A stretch of 64,000 nucleotides of DNA, taken from Pedobacter planticolens. GTDB taxonomy: Bacteria; Bacteroidota; Bacteroidia; Sphingobacteriales; Sphingobacteriaceae. The stretch lies in NCBI RefSeq assembly GCF_014172375.1, contig NZ_WNXD01000002.1, positions 1,612,001-1,676,000 on the forward strand, given 5' to 3'. This document shows positions 1 to 8,731 of this stretch, piece after piece. Every line of letters begins with the position of its first letter. Position 1 is the stretch's first letter. The notes below the pieces were generated by a model. It worked only from the letters and a program-made list of their open reading frames with translations. It ran no database searches and had not been told where the DNA came from. Position numbers and translations under genes: made by a program.

Positions 1-109
1 TACGTCGGAGCAATTTTTAGCTTTTGATTTCCCAGAAGATTTCTTACCAATAGCTGAATTGACTAATATTGTAGGGAAAGTGATTAAAAAAGAAAAAATG
101 TTAAAATAA
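1..109 (+). CDS. Acyl carrier protein-like protein, C-terminal fragment
   Basis: An open frame enters from the left edge (codons counted from base 2) and stops at 107-109, one base before the next ACP gene. The visible 35 residues (…FDFPEDFLPIAELTNIVGKV…) look like helices III-IV of an acyl carrier protein, with the typical acidic stretch followed by a T-x-x-x-(I/V)-x-x-(I/V) helix. The phosphopantetheine serine would lie outside the window. Tight packing against a second ACP and a ketosynthase supports the call, but it rests on a short fragment. Confidence 0.55.
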   Translation, partial: TSEQFLAFDFPEDFLPIAELTNIVGKVIKKEKMLK

Positions 110-110
110 A

Positions 111-371
111 ATGGAGAGACAAGAAATATTTGATGGTCTGTTGGAGATTTTCAGAAGCGTAAGGCAAATTGATCCTGAAAAGCTTAAAAATGCTACTGAA
201 GAAACTGATTTGGTTGCGGATCTAAATGTGCCATCAACTGAAAGGATAAATATTGTTATAAAGGCAGAACAAGTTTTTGATGTACAATTTGATGATGATG
301 ATGTTGATGATTTAGGCTCGAAAATGAAAGATTTGATAAACCTTATCATTGAAACAAAAAAGATAGTGTAA
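111..371 (+). CDS. Acyl carrier protein
   Basis: This 86-residue acidic protein has the length and helix pattern of an acyl carrier protein, which carries growing acyl chains on a 4'-phosphopantetheine arm. The usual DSL motif is replaced by P-S-T at residues 41-43, so Ser42 is the likely attachment site. The acidic segment FDDDDVDD (60-67) follows. It lies 1 bp after the previous ACP and 1 bp before a ketosynthase, and a phosphopantetheinyl transferase sits two genes on, so an operon is near certain. Two ACPs side by side with a stand-alone ketosynthase are typical of aryl-polyene/flexirubin-type clusters; that assignment is inference. Confidence 0.8.
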   Translation: MERQEIFDGLLEIFRSVRQIDPEKLKNATEETDLVADLNVPSTERINIVIKAEQVFDVQFDDDDVDDLGSKMKDLINLIIETKKIV

Positions 372-372
372 C

Positions 373-1722
373 ATGGTAAGTCCCAATAGGAAGGTTGCGA
401 TTGTGGGCATAGGAGGTGTTTTCCCAAACTGTAAAGATTTATCGGATTTTAAACAACGCCTTTTTGCGGGTGAAAGTTTCATTAGAGAATGGGATGAAAC
501 ACTTTTGTATGGAAGTAGCTTTCGGTCTAAAGTCTCTGGTTTCATTGATCCCAAAGATATAAGTATCGAAACGGCATATTGTTCGGTTGTAGAGGGTTAT
601 GCTAGAGAGTATATCGACACACTCAATCGCATTCCTGCTGGTAATATGGCAACATCAGATATGAGTGCAATAGGATCGATGCTCGGTGCTTTAGGTGCTA
701 TTGAAATGGCGGGCTGGACTGAAAGTGAAATCCAATCGGAACAAACTGGTGTTGTAATAGGAACCAACAATGGAGGGCATGCCTTGGAGCGTCCCGCATG
801 GAAAGGTATATTTGAAAAGCAACAAAAAACAAGGTTAATGGGGGCACACTCTGCAATAAGAGTAATGGTGTACCGTGAGGCAGCAAATGTATCAGGTTTG
901 ATCAAAAATAAAGGAGTTTGCGAGTCTATCGGTTCTGCCTGTGCCACTGGTTTGGGAAACATCGGCTATGCCTATCGGCTCATCAAATTCGGATTGCAGG
1001 ATAGGGCAATAGCTGGGGGCTCTGAAGGAAACTCTATCGAAACCTTTGCAGGGCTCGATGCCATGGGTGTACTTAGTCGTGGCTTTAACCCAGAAGAAAG
1101 CTCTCGTCCATTTGATAAAGATCGGAAAGGGCTCGTGTGTTCTTTTGGGAGTGGAGTTGTAGCACTCGAAGAGTATGAAATGGCAAAAGCTAGAGGAGCA
1201 AATATTCTGGCCGTAATAGATAGTTATTTCAACAACGTTGATGGAGATGGAGATTTATTTTTTCCATCATTTAGTGGACAAAAGCGTTTATGGAAGGGTA
1301 TGTTAGACCAACATCCTGTAAGGCCAGACGTGGTGAAAGTGCATGGCACCTCTACAAGAGCTGGCGACCCAGTCGAATTATTTAGCGTGGTTGATGTGCT
1401 TGGAGATCAAGGTTATCATATTTCTGCTCCAAAATCCCAATTTGGTCACACGCTAGGTGCTGCAGGAGCCATAGAACTAATTACAGCGGTAATGATGCTA
1501 CAAGAGCAGAAAGTACTTCCTTGCCTGAATGCAAATAATTTCAATACCGAACTTGAACCATTGCAGCGAACAGCTGAATGGGATGGGCCAAACTACCCTA
1601 TAAACCATTATAAGCATCTTATTTCCAACAAAATCGTTGAAAAAGAAATTAACCAGATTGTATGTTTGAATTATGGTTTTGGTGGTGCAAATAGTGCAAT
1701 GTCTATTTCAAAGCCCAGCTAA
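373..1722 (+). CDS. Beta-ketoacyl-ACP synthase (KAS II/PKS-like)
   Basis: A 449-residue condensing enzyme of the thiolase fold, which joins an acyl chain to a malonyl-ACP-derived unit by decarboxylative Claisen condensation. The Cys-His-His triad is visible: Cys190 in GSACATG, His324 in VHGTSTRAGDP and His359 in KSQFGHTLGAAG, with Lys354 before the last. The Gly-rich C-terminal NYGFGGANS motif is present. The N-terminus (VAIVGIGGVFP) resembles modular polyketide synthases more than FabF, so a secondary-metabolite role fits better than housekeeping fatty acid synthesis. It stands 1 bp after the ACP gene and 2 bp before the phosphopantetheinyl transferase gene. The exact product is unknown because the rest of the cluster is outside the window. 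Confidence 0.85.
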   Translation: MVSPNRKVAIVGIGGVFPNCKDLSDFKQRLFAGESFIREWDETLLYGSSFRSKVSGFIDPKDISIETAYCSVVEGYAREYIDTLNRIPAGNMATSDMSAIGSMLGALGAIEMAGWTESEIQSEQTGVVIGTNNGGHALERPAWKGIFEKQQKTRLMGAHSAIRVMVYREAANVSGLIKNKGVCESIGSACATGLGNIGYAYRLIKFGLQDRAIAGGSEGNSIETFAGLDAMGVLSRGFNPEESSRPFDKDRKGLVCSFGSGVVALEEYEMAKARGANILAVIDSYFNNVDGDGDLFFPSFSGQKRLWKGMLDQHPVRPDVVKVHGTSTRAGDPVELFSVVDVLGDQGYHISAPKSQFGHTLGAAGAIELITAVMMLQEQKVLPCLNANNFNTELEPLQRTAEWDGPNYPINHYKHLISNKIVEKEINQIVCLNYGFGGANSAMSISKPS

Positions 1723-1724
1723 AC

Positions 1725-2147
1725 ATGACAGATGAGCAATTAGGAATTGTTGAAATGCCTTCATCTACCCGAAAATTCGCGGTTGGAAATGATTTGGTAT
1801 TGCTTAGTGAATTTGAACTGTCATTCAATAAATTATTTGAAGCAAAAATTTATACCGGAAATGAAATCAAATATTGCACTTCATTTTCAAATTCGATGTT
1901 GAGGTTTGCCGCTACATGGGCAGCGAAAGAAGCGGTTTATAAAGCAGTAAAACAAATAGATGCTCGACCCCTAAGTTTAAAAAAAATAGAAATCAAAAGA
2001 AATGAAATTGGAGGTATCCCAATTGTTGTTCTCCATAGCCACTTTGATAGCTCTTATAGCATTAGCTTGTCGATAACACATGACGGCGCATACGCTTGGG
2101 CAGTAGCCATTGTAGAAATAGACAAAGAACAAGTTAGAATCCATTAA
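1725..2147 (+). CDS. 4'-phosphopantetheinyl transferase, AcpS type
   Basis: This 140-residue protein should move 4'-phosphopantetheine from CoA to the serine of the neighbouring ACPs. It shows the two metal-binding signatures of the AcpS superfamily: GNDLVLLSEF (Asp23) and WAAKEAVYKA (Glu69, with the WxxKEA core), plus the C-terminal S-I-T-H-D-G-A-Y motif. It is translationally close to the ketosynthase (2 bp gap) and the acyltransferase (3 bp). A dedicated transferase inside the cluster suggests these ACPs are served separately from the housekeeping ACP; that is inference. The housekeeping acpS, if separate, is not in this window. Confidence 0.85.
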   Translation: MTDEQLGIVEMPSSTRKFAVGNDLVLLSEFELSFNKLFEAKIYTGNEIKYCTSFSNSMLRFAATWAAKEAVYKAVKQIDARPLSLKKIEIKRNEIGGIPIVVLHSHFDSSYSISLSITHDGAYAWAVAIVEIDKEQVRIH

Positions 2148-2150
2148 TGT

Positions 2151-2807
2151 ATGATTATAAAGGGGAGGCCTCTGAGCAATTTGTTATTTAAACTAGTTAC
2201 TAGCCTAATCGGTATCATTCTCGAGGCAAGATTCAACAAAATAGTCATTAAACCAATAGAGATCAAAGAAGGTCATTCGTATTTGTTGATGTGCAATCAT
2301 TTTAGCTTTCTAGATGGCGCAATGGCACTATATCTCTCCAAAAAAGTATTTGCAACTAATGATAGATTAAAAACATTTCAAGTTATGGTGTTAAAGGGGC
2401 AGATGAAGAAACGTAAATGGCTCAAATATCTCGGTGGATTTTCGGTAGCACCCGGAAGCCGTTCTATTAACGAAAGCTTAGCGCATGCTAGAGAGGTACT
2501 ATCAAAACCTGGAAATTTGTTGCTTTTATATCCTCAGGGCAATTTAGAAAGTATGTATGTGAGGAAAATTGTTTTTCAGGATGGTATCAATCAAATCTTG
2601 CCTAGAGTAGAAGGTGATTGCCAAATCATATGGACAAGCATTTTGATTGAATATTTCGAAAGTTTTAAGCCTTCACTTCATTTCAGTATGCTCGATTGCG
2701 GTACCAACTCAGATTTCGATTTTGATACGATTACCAATAGAGTTAATGCGTATCATGAAACAGCAATGAAACGACAGTTCAGATTTACTAATGAAGATGA
2801 AAAATAG
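2151..2807 (+). CDS. Lysophospholipid/1-acylglycerol-3-phosphate acyltransferase family (PlsC-like)
   Basis: A 218-residue PlsC-superfamily acyltransferase. The catalytic H-x4-D box is NHFSFLDG near residue 47, and the substrate box that is EGTRS in the family is seen here as PQGNLES. The start lies 3 bp after the transferase gene, so it belongs to the ACP/ketosynthase operon, where such enzymes are thought to pass the finished acyl chain to an acceptor lipid or second moiety. It is the last gene of the run; no clear terminator follows in the 100 bp before the next gene. The substrate cannot be read from sequence. Confidence 0.8.
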   Translation: MIIKGRPLSNLLFKLVTSLIGIILEARFNKIVIKPIEIKEGHSYLLMCNHFSFLDGAMALYLSKKVFATNDRLKTFQVMVLKGQMKKRKWLKYLGGFSVAPGSRSINESLAHAREVLSKPGNLLLLYPQGNLESMYVRKIVFQDGINQILPRVEGDCQIIWTSILIEYFESFKPSLHFSMLDCGTNSDFDFDTITNRVNAYHETAMKRQFRFTNEDEK

Positions 2808-2894
2808 CGTTTTAATGCGTTAATGTCCATAAAGCACACCTTTTTGGTAGTTTACTTAATGTAAATTATTCTAGGTTAAGCGAAGTAAGGCGGG

Positions 2895-2902
2895 TATATT
2901 TG
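2895..2902 (+). promoter_or_regulatory. Possible -7 element of the TauE/SafE gene
   Basis: TATATTTG fits the Bacteroidota -7 consensus TAnnTTTG. It lies only 5 bp before the ATG at 2908, which would give an almost leaderless transcript. No convincing TTTG -33 box is seen at the expected 19 nt spacing, so the call is weak. Confidence 0.35.
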
Positions 2903-2907
2903 CCAGC

Positions 2908-3744
2908 ATGTCGGTATTACTTTTTACCATTATTGTATTAGTTGGCGCTTTCCTTGCGGGATTATTAGGTTCCCTAACAGGTCTTGGTGGAGGAGTAATT
3001 ATTATACCCTTATTAACTTTAGGTTTAGGAGTTGATATACATTATGCAATTGGAGCTTCGATTATCTCAGTAATCGCAACATCATCAGGTTCTGCAGCAG
3101 CTTATGTTAAAGAAGGAATTACAAATGTAAGAATTGGGATGTTTTTAGAAATAGCAACTACTGCAAGTGCGATAGTGGGTGTAGTTATTGCTACATATAT
3201 CAAAGCAGATTATATCATTGTTATTTTTGGAGTCATTTTATTGTTCTCTGCATTTATGATGCTCCGTAAAAAAATAGATCATTCTAATAATGAGAAAACA
3301 AGTGTCCTTGCCAATTACTTTAAATTAAATGGTAGTTATCCAACAGAAAATGGGGTAAAACAATATGCAGTTCATCATGTCGTGGGTGGTTTTGCAATGA
3401 TGTTTATTGCGGGCACATTGTCTGGTCTTTTAGGAATTGGCTCAGGCGCTCTAAAAGTAATAGGTATGGATAACATTATGAAAATACCTTTTAAGGTCTC
3501 TACAACAACTAGTAACTTCATGATTGGCGTTACAGCATCGGCAAGTGCATTAGTTTATTTGCATAAGGGGCAAATCGATCCAGCTATCGCAATGCCTGTA
3601 ACTATTGGAGTAATTACTGGGGCAACTATTGGCGCAAAAATTTTGCTTAGGACTAAAACAGATAAATTGAAAGTAATATTTGCAGTTGTAGTTACTTTTT
3701 TAGCGCTTCAAATGATTTACAAGGGACTAACAGGTGGAGCATGA
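2908..3744 (+). CDS. Sulfite exporter TauE/SafE family permease
   Basis: A 278-residue inner-membrane protein of the TauE/SafE family, whose members export or take up organosulfonates, sulfite and similar anions. It shows two inverted halves, each with a Gly-rich signature: GSLTGLGGGVIIIPLLTLG near the N-terminus and GTLSGLLGIGSGALKVIGM in the middle, with about eight hydrophobic segments. The stop overlaps the next ATG by 4 bp, a sign of coupled translation with the DUF1634 gene. The substrate is not evident. The gene separates the ACP cluster from the ribosomal supercluster. Confidence 0.85.
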   Translation: MSVLLFTIIVLVGAFLAGLLGSLTGLGGGVIIIPLLTLGLGVDIHYAIGASIISVIATSSGSAAAYVKEGITNVRIGMFLEIATTASAIVGVVIATYIKADYIIVIFGVILLFSAFMMLRKKIDHSNNEKTSVLANYFKLNGSYPTENGVKQYAVHHVVGGFAMMFIAGTLSGLLGIGSGALKVIGMDNIMKIPFKVSTTTSNFMIGVTASASALVYLHKGQIDPAIAMPVTIGVITGATIGAKILLRTKTDKLKVIFAVVVTFLALQMIYKGLTGGA

Positions 3745-4136
3745 GTAGGCAAATCAAACATTATTTAGGAGATAAAGATGTTCAGATTATACTGGGTACA
3801 TTATTACGTGTAGGAGTAGTGGTTTCTACAGGTGTAGTTTTAATTGGTGGAATAATCTTTTTAATGAAGCATACTCATCAACCAATATCTTATTCAGATT
3901 TTAAACCAGAAGAGGCAAAATTTTCTTCGGTAGCCGAAATATTTAAAGGTTTAAAAACGCTCGATGGCCTTGCTATTATTCAATTTGGAGTTTTACTGCT
4001 CATCTTTACGCCGATAGCCAGAGTAGTTTTTTCTATTTTCAGTTTTTTAATGGAAAAAGATTATATGTATGTCCTTATCGGGACAATTGTATTGTGTGTG
4101 ATTATCACCAGTTTATACCTCGACGTAGCTCATTAA
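3741..4136 (+). CDS. DUF1634 membrane protein
   Basis: A 131-residue protein with three hydrophobic segments (about residues 18-42, 75-100 and 107-128) matching the DUF1634 pattern. DUF1634 genes are often found directly after TauE/SafE genes, as here with a 4-bp ATGA overlap, so it is probably a partner of that permease. Its biochemical role is unknown. The gene ends 75 bp before the -33 box of the ribosomal promoter. Confidence 0.75.
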   Translation: MSRQIKHYLGDKDVQIILGTLLRVGVVVSTGVVLIGGIIFLMKHTHQPISYSDFKPEEAKFSSVAEIFKGLKTLDGLAIIQFGVLLLIFTPIARVVFSIFSFLMEKDYMYVLIGTIVLCVIITSLYLDVAH

Positions 4137-4210
4137 AGCCGTTTTTTAAGCTATTGTGCTGACACTTAGAAAAATAATCACAATTATTTGAAAAAATAAT
4201 GAGCTAACTA

Positions 4211-4241
4211 TTTGAAAATTAAGAATTCTTTCCTATTTTTG
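4211..4241 (+). promoter_or_regulatory. Promoter of the rplC ribosomal operon
   Basis: TTTG at 4211-4214 is followed, after exactly 19 nt, by TATTTTTG at 4234-4241. This is a full match to the Bacteroidota housekeeping promoter TTTG-N19-TAnnTTTG. Transcription would begin near 4247, giving a leader of about 70 nt before rplC. Its presence here means rplC starts a transcription unit of its own. Confidence 0.8.
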
Positions 4242-4266
4242 CCGTCCCTTAGCGGGGAATGTATAT

Positions 4267-4301
4267 CCACCTTGAACGAAGCCCTACTGCTTCGATGGGT
4301 G
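4267..4301 (+). promoter_or_regulatory. Structured leader hairpin upstream of rplC
   Basis: Within the predicted 5' leader, CGAAGC (4277-4282) pairs with GCTTCG (4289-4294) around a 6-nt loop, and an outer CACC (4268-4271) can pair with GGTG (4298-4301). The stem ends 18 nt before the rplC ATG and has no T-run, so it is not a terminator. It is a candidate target for ribosomal-protein feedback; this is inferred from position and structure only. Confidence 0.45.
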
Positions 4302-4319
4302 TTAAATTTAAAATAGAAA

Positions 4320-4937
4320 ATGTCAGGTATTATTGGAAAAAAAGTAGGAATGACCAGCATTTTTGACGCCGAAGGAAGGAATATTCCTTGTACGGTGATC
4401 GAAGCTGGACCTTGTGTTGTAACACAAGTTAAGACCGAAGAGAAAGATGGTTACGTATCAGTTCAACTAGGATACGATGAAGCCAAAGCAAAAAACACTA
4501 CCCAGCCTCTAAAAGGCCACTTTGCGAAAGCAAACACAACTCCGAAACGTAAATTGGTAGAATTTGAGCAGTTTGAAGCATCACTTAATTTAGGTGATAC
4601 AGTTACTGTTGATATTTTTGCTGAAGGCGATTTTGTTGATGTAGTTGGTACTTCAAAAGGTAAAGGTTTTCAAGGTGTTGTAAAACGTCACGGTTTTGGT
4701 GGTGTGGGTGGTCAAACTCACGGTCAACATAACAGATTGCGTGCTCCAGGTTCATTGGGTGCTGCATCTTATCCGGCTCGCGTATTTAAAGGTATGCGTA
4801 TGGCAGGAAGAACTGGTGGAGACAGAGTAAAAATTCAAAACTTACAAGTATTGAAAGTTTATGCTGAGCAAAACCTAGTTGTAGTTAGTGGTTCCATTCC
4901 AGGAGCTAAAGGTTCTTACGTAATCTTAGATAAGTAA
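4320..4937 (+). CDS. rplC: 50S ribosomal protein L3
   Basis: A 205-residue L3 (uL3), an early assembly protein of the large subunit that reaches toward the peptidyl-transferase centre. The N-terminal [13 protein letters not shown] and the central extended loop ([13 protein letters not shown]… [14 protein letters not shown]…, about residues 112-156) are clear. It is the first gene of the ribosomal run here: a canonical promoter lies just upstream and rpsJ is absent, unlike the usual S10-L3 order. rplD follows after 4 bp. Confidence 0.98.
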   Translation: MSGIIGKKVGMTSIFDAEGRNIPCTVIEAGPCVVTQVKTEEKDGYVSVQLGYDEAKAKNTTQPLKGHFAKANTTPKRKLVEFEQFEASLNLGDTVTVDIFAEGDFVDVVGTSKGKGFQGVVKRHGFGGVGGQTHGQHNRLRAPGSLGAASYPARVFKGMRMAGRTGGDRVKIQNLQVLKVYAEQNLVVVSGSIPGAKGSYVILDK

Positions 4938-4941
4938 GCAG

Positions 4942-5571
4942 ATGGAAGTTAAAGTAGTAAACATAACAGGAAAAGAGACAGGTGCCAAGGTGCAACTTCC
5001 TGAGTCGGTATTTGGAATTACTCCAAGCGATCACGCGATTTATTTAGATGTAAAACAGTATTTGGCTAACCAACGTCAAGGAACTCATAAATCTAAACAA
5101 CGTAACGAAATTGCAGGTTCTACCCGTAAATTATATAAACAAAAAGGTACAGGCGGTGCACGTGCTGGAAGCATAAAATCACCATTGTTCAATGGTGGTG
5201 GTCGTGTTTTTGGTCCACAGCCAAGAGACTATAGTTTTAAATTGAACAAGAAATTAAAATCATTAGCACGTAAATCAGCTTTATCATACAAAGCAATTGA
5301 TAACAGCGTGGTAGTGTTAGAAGATTTCACGTTTGATAGCATTAAAACTAAAAACTATATCAATTTAGTTAATGCATTAAATTTAGCTGGAGAGAAAACG
5401 TTATTAGTTTTACCTGCACAAAATAACAATATCTATTTATCAAGCAGAAATATTCAGAAAGCAAAAGTAACTACTGCTGATCAGTTAAATACTTATGATG
5501 TATTAAACGCTGGTAAACTTTTGTTAACTGCAGATTCGCTTAAAACATTGGAGGAGGCATTTGCCAAGTAA
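4942..5571 (+). CDS. rplD: 50S ribosomal protein L4
   Basis: A 209-residue L4 (uL4). The long basic loop that lines the peptide exit tunnel is visible around residues 44-92 ([10 protein letters not shown]…[11 protein letters not shown]…[13 protein letters not shown]). In E. coli this protein represses its own S10 operon, but no homologous leader could be assigned here. The stop at 5571 is 1 bp before the rplW ATG. Confidence 0.98.
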   Translation: MEVKVVNITGKETGAKVQLPESVFGITPSDHAIYLDVKQYLANQRQGTHKSKQRNEIAGSTRKLYKQKGTGGARAGSIKSPLFNGGGRVFGPQPRDYSFKLNKKLKSLARKSALSYKAIDNSVVVLEDFTFDSIKTKNYINLVNALNLAGEKTLLVLPAQNNNIYLSSRNIQKAKVTTADQLNTYDVLNAGKLLLTADSLKTLEEAFAK

Positions 5572-5572
5572 T

Positions 5573-5863
5573 ATGGAAATTTTACAAAAACCAATATTAA
5601 CCGAAAAAGCTTCTGCATTAACTGAAAAAGCTAACCGTTTTACTTTCAGAGTAGATCACAGAGCTAACAAGTTGCAGATTAAATCGGCCATCGAAAAAAT
5701 GTATGGAGTGAACATTGTTGCCTTAAACACTATGGTGGTTGTAGGTAAAATGAAATCAAGAAATACTAAAGGTGGTATTGTATCGGGACGTAGCCCGAAA
5801 TATAAAAAAGCTATTGTAACATTGAAAGATGGCGAAACAATAGATTATTACGCGAATATTTAA
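5573..5863 (+). CDS. rplW: 50S ribosomal protein L23
   Basis: A 96-residue L23 (uL23), which sits at the exit-tunnel mouth and docks trigger factor and SRP. The ATG at 5573 is chosen over an upstream in-frame TTG (5561) because MEILQKPILTEKA is the normal N-terminus of the family and the TTG lies inside rplD. A purine-rich GAGGAGG is at 5551-5557. The conserved EKANRFTFRVDHRANKLQIK segment follows. Confidence 0.97.
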   Translation: MEILQKPILTEKASALTEKANRFTFRVDHRANKLQIKSAIEKMYGVNIVALNTMVVVGKMKSRNTKGGIVSGRSPKYKKAIVTLKDGETIDYYANI

Positions 5864-5886
5864 TAAGAATTGAATAATTTATAACT

Positions 5887-6711
5887 ATGGGCTTAAGAAA
5901 ATTTAAACCAGTCACTCCGGGAACCCGTTTTAGGGTAGGCGCAAGCTTTTCGGAGATTACAGCAACCAAGCCCGAAAAATCATTGGTTGTATCTTCTAAG
6001 AAATCGGGAGGTCGTAACAATACAGGAAAGATGACTATGCGCTACATGGGCGGTGGTCACAAAAAATCTTACCGTTTAATCGATTTTAAACGTGATAAGT
6101 TTGATATCCCTGCAACAGTAGCTACTGTTGAATACGATCCAAACCGTACCGCTCGTATTGCATTATTGCACTACGTAGATGGCGAGAAGCGTTACATTAT
6201 TGCTCCTGAGGGATTGCAAGTAGGACAGACAGTGCTTTCGGGTGACAAAGCTACTCCAGAAGTAGGAAACACTTTGAAATTGGCAAATATCCCTTTGGGA
6301 TCTATTGTACACAATTTAGAAATTCATCCTGGTAAAGGTGCTCAATTAGCACGTAGCGCAGGTGCTTATGCACAGCTTGCAGCTAGAGATGGTAAATATG
6401 CAACTATTAAAATGCCATCAGGCGAAGTAAGATCTATCTTAGTTACCTGTTTAGCAACAATTGGTGCAGTTTCTAACTCAGATCACGCTAATGAAGTATT
6501 AGGTAAGGCAGGACGTAGCCGTTGGTTAGGTCGTCGCCCTAGAACTCGTCCAGTAGCGATGAACCCAGTAGATCACCCGATGGGTGGTGGTGAAGGTCGC
6601 TCTTCAGGAGGTCAACCTCGTTCAAGAAACGGAGTTTACTCTAAAGGCTTCAAAACCCGTACACTGAAAAAATACTCAAATCGTTTCATCATAGAGAAAA
6701 GGAAGAAATAA
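5887..6711 (+). CDS. rplB: 50S ribosomal protein L2
   Basis: A 274-residue L2 (uL2), required for subunit association and peptidyl-transferase activity. The family hallmark [17 protein letters not shown] is complete, with His230 matching the conserved histidine near 229 of E. coli L2, and the N-terminal GGRNN…[12 protein letters not shown]-binding segment is present. Its stop overlaps the rpsS start by one base (TAATG). Confidence 0.98.
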   Translation: MGLRKFKPVTPGTRFRVGASFSEITATKPEKSLVVSSKKSGGRNNTGKMTMRYMGGGHKKSYRLIDFKRDKFDIPATVATVEYDPNRTARIALLHYVDGEKRYIIAPEGLQVGQTVLSGDKATPEVGNTLKLANIPLGSIVHNLEIHPGKGAQLARSAGAYAQLAARDGKYATIKMPSGEVRSILVTCLATIGAVSNSDHANEVLGKAGRSRWLGRRPRTRPVAMNPVDHPMGGGEGRSSGGQPRSRNGVYSKGFKTRTLKKYSNRFIIEKRKK

Positions 6712-6977
6712 TGGCTCGTTCGATAAAAAAAGGACCTTATATTGACCATAACGTAGAGAAGAAAGTAGTCTCTATGAATGATTCAGGCAAAAAGTCTGTG
6801 ATCAAAACTTGGTCTCGCAGATCAATGATCTCACCAGATTTTGTGGGTCATACATTTGCAGTACACAACGGAAATAAATTTATTCCGGTATACGTAACAG
6901 AAAACATGGTTGGTCACAAACTAGGAGAATTTGCTCCAACCAGAACATTTAGGGGTCACTCTGATAAGAAAAAATAA
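6711..6977 (+). CDS. rpsS: 30S ribosomal protein S19
   Basis: An 88-residue S19 (uS19), which forms a complex with S13 in the small-subunit head. [12 protein letters not shown] at the start and SDKKK at the end are typical. Translation is probably coupled to rplB through the one-base overlap; rplV follows after 7 bp. Confidence 0.98.
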   Translation: MARSIKKGPYIDHNVEKKVVSMNDSGKKSVIKTWSRRSMISPDFVGHTFAVHNGNKFIPVYVTENMVGHKLGEFAPTRTFRGHSDKKK

Positions 6978-6984
6978 TTAAGAG

Positions 6985-7350
6985 ATGGAAGCATTAGCGA
7001 AATTAAACAATTGTCCAACCTCACCACGTAAAATGCGTTTGGTTGTAGATCTAATCAGAGGTGAGCGTGTTGAGAAAGCATTAAGCATTTTGAAATTTAC
7101 CAATAAAGAAGCAGCAATAAGAGTTGAGAAACTTTTGTTATCAGCGATCAAAAATTGGGAATCGAAAAATGAAGGTTCTCGCCCTGAAGAAAACCAATTA
7201 TACGTGAAAACGATAATGGTAGGCGGTGGTCGTCAGTTAAAAAGATTAAGACCAGCTCCTCAAGGTCGTGGTTATAGAATACGTAAGCGTTCAAACCATG
7301 TTACTTTGGTAGTAGATAGTAAAAACGTTGAAACTAAAACTAATTCATAA
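6985..7350 (+). CDS. rplV: 50S ribosomal protein L22
   Basis: A 121-residue L22 (uL22). It carries the [14 protein letters not shown] segment and the tunnel-lining beta-hairpin ([31 protein letters not shown]) where macrolide-resistance changes occur in other species. No insertion or deletion is apparent in that loop. rpsC begins 2 bp after the stop. Confidence 0.97.
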   Translation: MEALAKLNNCPTSPRKMRLVVDLIRGERVEKALSILKFTNKEAAIRVEKLLLSAIKNWESKNEGSRPEENQLYVKTIMVGGGRQLKRLRPAPQGRGYRIRKRSNHVTLVVDSKNVETKTNS

Positions 7351-7352
7351 AC

Positions 7353-8201
7353 ATGGGACAAAAAGCAAATCCAATAGGTGCTAGATTAGGAATCATCAGA
7401 GGATGGGATTCTAACTGGTTCGGAGGCAACAACTATGCTGATAAATTAGTTGAAGACGAAAAAATAAGAAAATACCTTTCAGCTCGTATTGCAAAAGGTG
7501 GTGTAGCTAAAGTAGTAATCGAACGTACGTTAAAACGTATCACTGTTACTATCCACACAGCTCGCCCAGGTATTGTAATCGGTAAAGCAGGTGCTGAGGT
7601 TGATAAAATCAAAGAAGAGTTAAAGAAATTGACTAAAAAGGAAATTCAAATTAACATCTTTGAAATTAAACGCCCAGAACTTGATGCACAATTAGTTGCA
7701 GAAGGTGTTGCAAAACAACTTGAGGCTAGAATCTCATTCCGTAGAGCAATGAAATCTACTATCGCATCAACAATGCGTATGGGTGCAGAAGGTATCAAAA
7801 TAATGACTTCAGGTCGTTTAGGTGGTGCTGAGATGGCTCGTAGCGAACAGTATAAAGAAGGAAGAATTCCTTTGCATACATTCCGTGCAGATATTGATTA
7901 TGCATTAGCAGAAGCATTAACAACTTATGGTAAAATAGGTGTTAAAGTTTGGATCTGTAAAGGCGAAGTTTACGGTAAACGTGATCTTTCTCCAAACATC
8001 GGCGCTGCGAGCAATGCTCCAGGCAAAGGTGGCGACAGACCTCAAGGTGCTTTCGGTGGCCGTGATGGCGGTAGAGATAACAGAGGCGGCGGAGACAGAA
8101 GAAACGACAAACGCCCAGGTGGTGGTCGTCCAGGTCAAGGCGGTGCTGGTGCTGGAAGAGATAATAAAGGTGGTGGTGCCAACAGAGGTCCACGCAAATA
8201 G
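7353..8201 (+). CDS. rpsC: 30S ribosomal protein S3 with Gly/Arg-rich tail
   Basis: A 282-residue S3 (uS3), part of the mRNA-entry helicase of the 30S subunit. The KH motif [10 protein letters not shown] is at residues 71-80 and the C-terminal domain ends near [12 protein letters not shown] (204-215). Beyond that lies a tail of about 65 residues made of G, R, D, N and K with RGG-like pieces. E. coli S3 is about 233 residues, so this is an extension. The tail's low complexity also creates long overlapping open frames on both strands, which are not genes. Confidence 0.97.
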   Translation: MGQKANPIGARLGIIRGWDSNWFGGNNYADKLVEDEKIRKYLSARIAKGGVAKVVIERTLKRITVTIHTARPGIVIGKAGAEVDKIKEELKKLTKKEIQINIFEIKRPELDAQLVAEGVAKQLEARISFRRAMKSTIASTMRMGAEGIKIMTSGRLGGAEMARSEQYKEGRIPLHTFRADIDYALAEALTTYGKIGVKVWICKGEVYGKRDLSPNIGAASNAPGKGGDRPQGAFGGRDGGRDNRGGGDRRNDKRPGGGRPGQGGAGAGRDNKGGGANRGPRK

Positions 8202-8236
8202 TTAACAAGATCGTTTAACGATAATATTAAAATAAA

Positions 8237-8659
8237 ATGTTACAGCCAAAAAGAACGAAGTTCAGAAAGATGCAAAAAGGCAGAATGAAAGGTTTAGCAA
8301 CTCGTGGTGCTGAATTATCATTTGGTTCTTTCGGGATTAAATCTTTAGAGGCAACTTGGATTACAAGTCGCCAGATAGAAGCAGCCCGTATTGCGGTAAC
8401 TCGTTTCATGAAACGTGAAGGTCAAGTTTGGATTAGAATATTCCCGGACAAACCGGTGACTAAGAAACCAGCTGAGGTACGTATGGGTAAAGGTAAAGGT
8501 GCTCCAGAATATTGGGTAGCTGTTGTTAGACCCGGACGTATAATTTTTGAGGCAGAAGGTGTTCCAATGGAAATTGCCAAAGAAGCATTAAGACTTGCAG
8601 CTCAAAAATTACCAATTCAAACAAAATTTGTAGTACGTAGAGATTACGTAGAAGCATAA
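8237..8659 (+). CDS. rplP: 50S ribosomal protein L16
   Basis: A 140-residue L16 (uL16), which helps position tRNA at the A site. [19 protein letters not shown] and the [17 protein letters not shown] segment are standard. A 35-bp gap separates it from rpsC. It is followed by a 72-bp gap before rpmC with no clear terminator. Confidence 0.98.
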   Translation: MLQPKRTKFRKMQKGRMKGLATRGAELSFGSFGIKSLEATWITSRQIEAARIAVTRFMKREGQVWIRIFPDKPVTKKPAEVRMGKGKGAPEYWVAVVRPGRIIFEAEGVPMEIAKEALRLAAQKLPIQTKFVVRRDYVEA

Positions 8660-8731
8660 AAAAGTTGTGGGATCAATGTTGTAAATAACTTGTTGTTATA
8701 ACCGCTAGACCCAGACATAAAAATTAATAAA

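Noticed and set aside
101-427. 108-residue minus-strand frame opposite the ACP gene
   Set aside because: It is antisense to an ACP and ketosynthase with clear motifs and has no family resemblance.
7917-8208. Several frames on both strands over the S3 tail
   Set aside because: The Gly/Arg-rich codons (GGT, CGT, GAC) leave all frames open; only the S3 frame continues the conserved domain.
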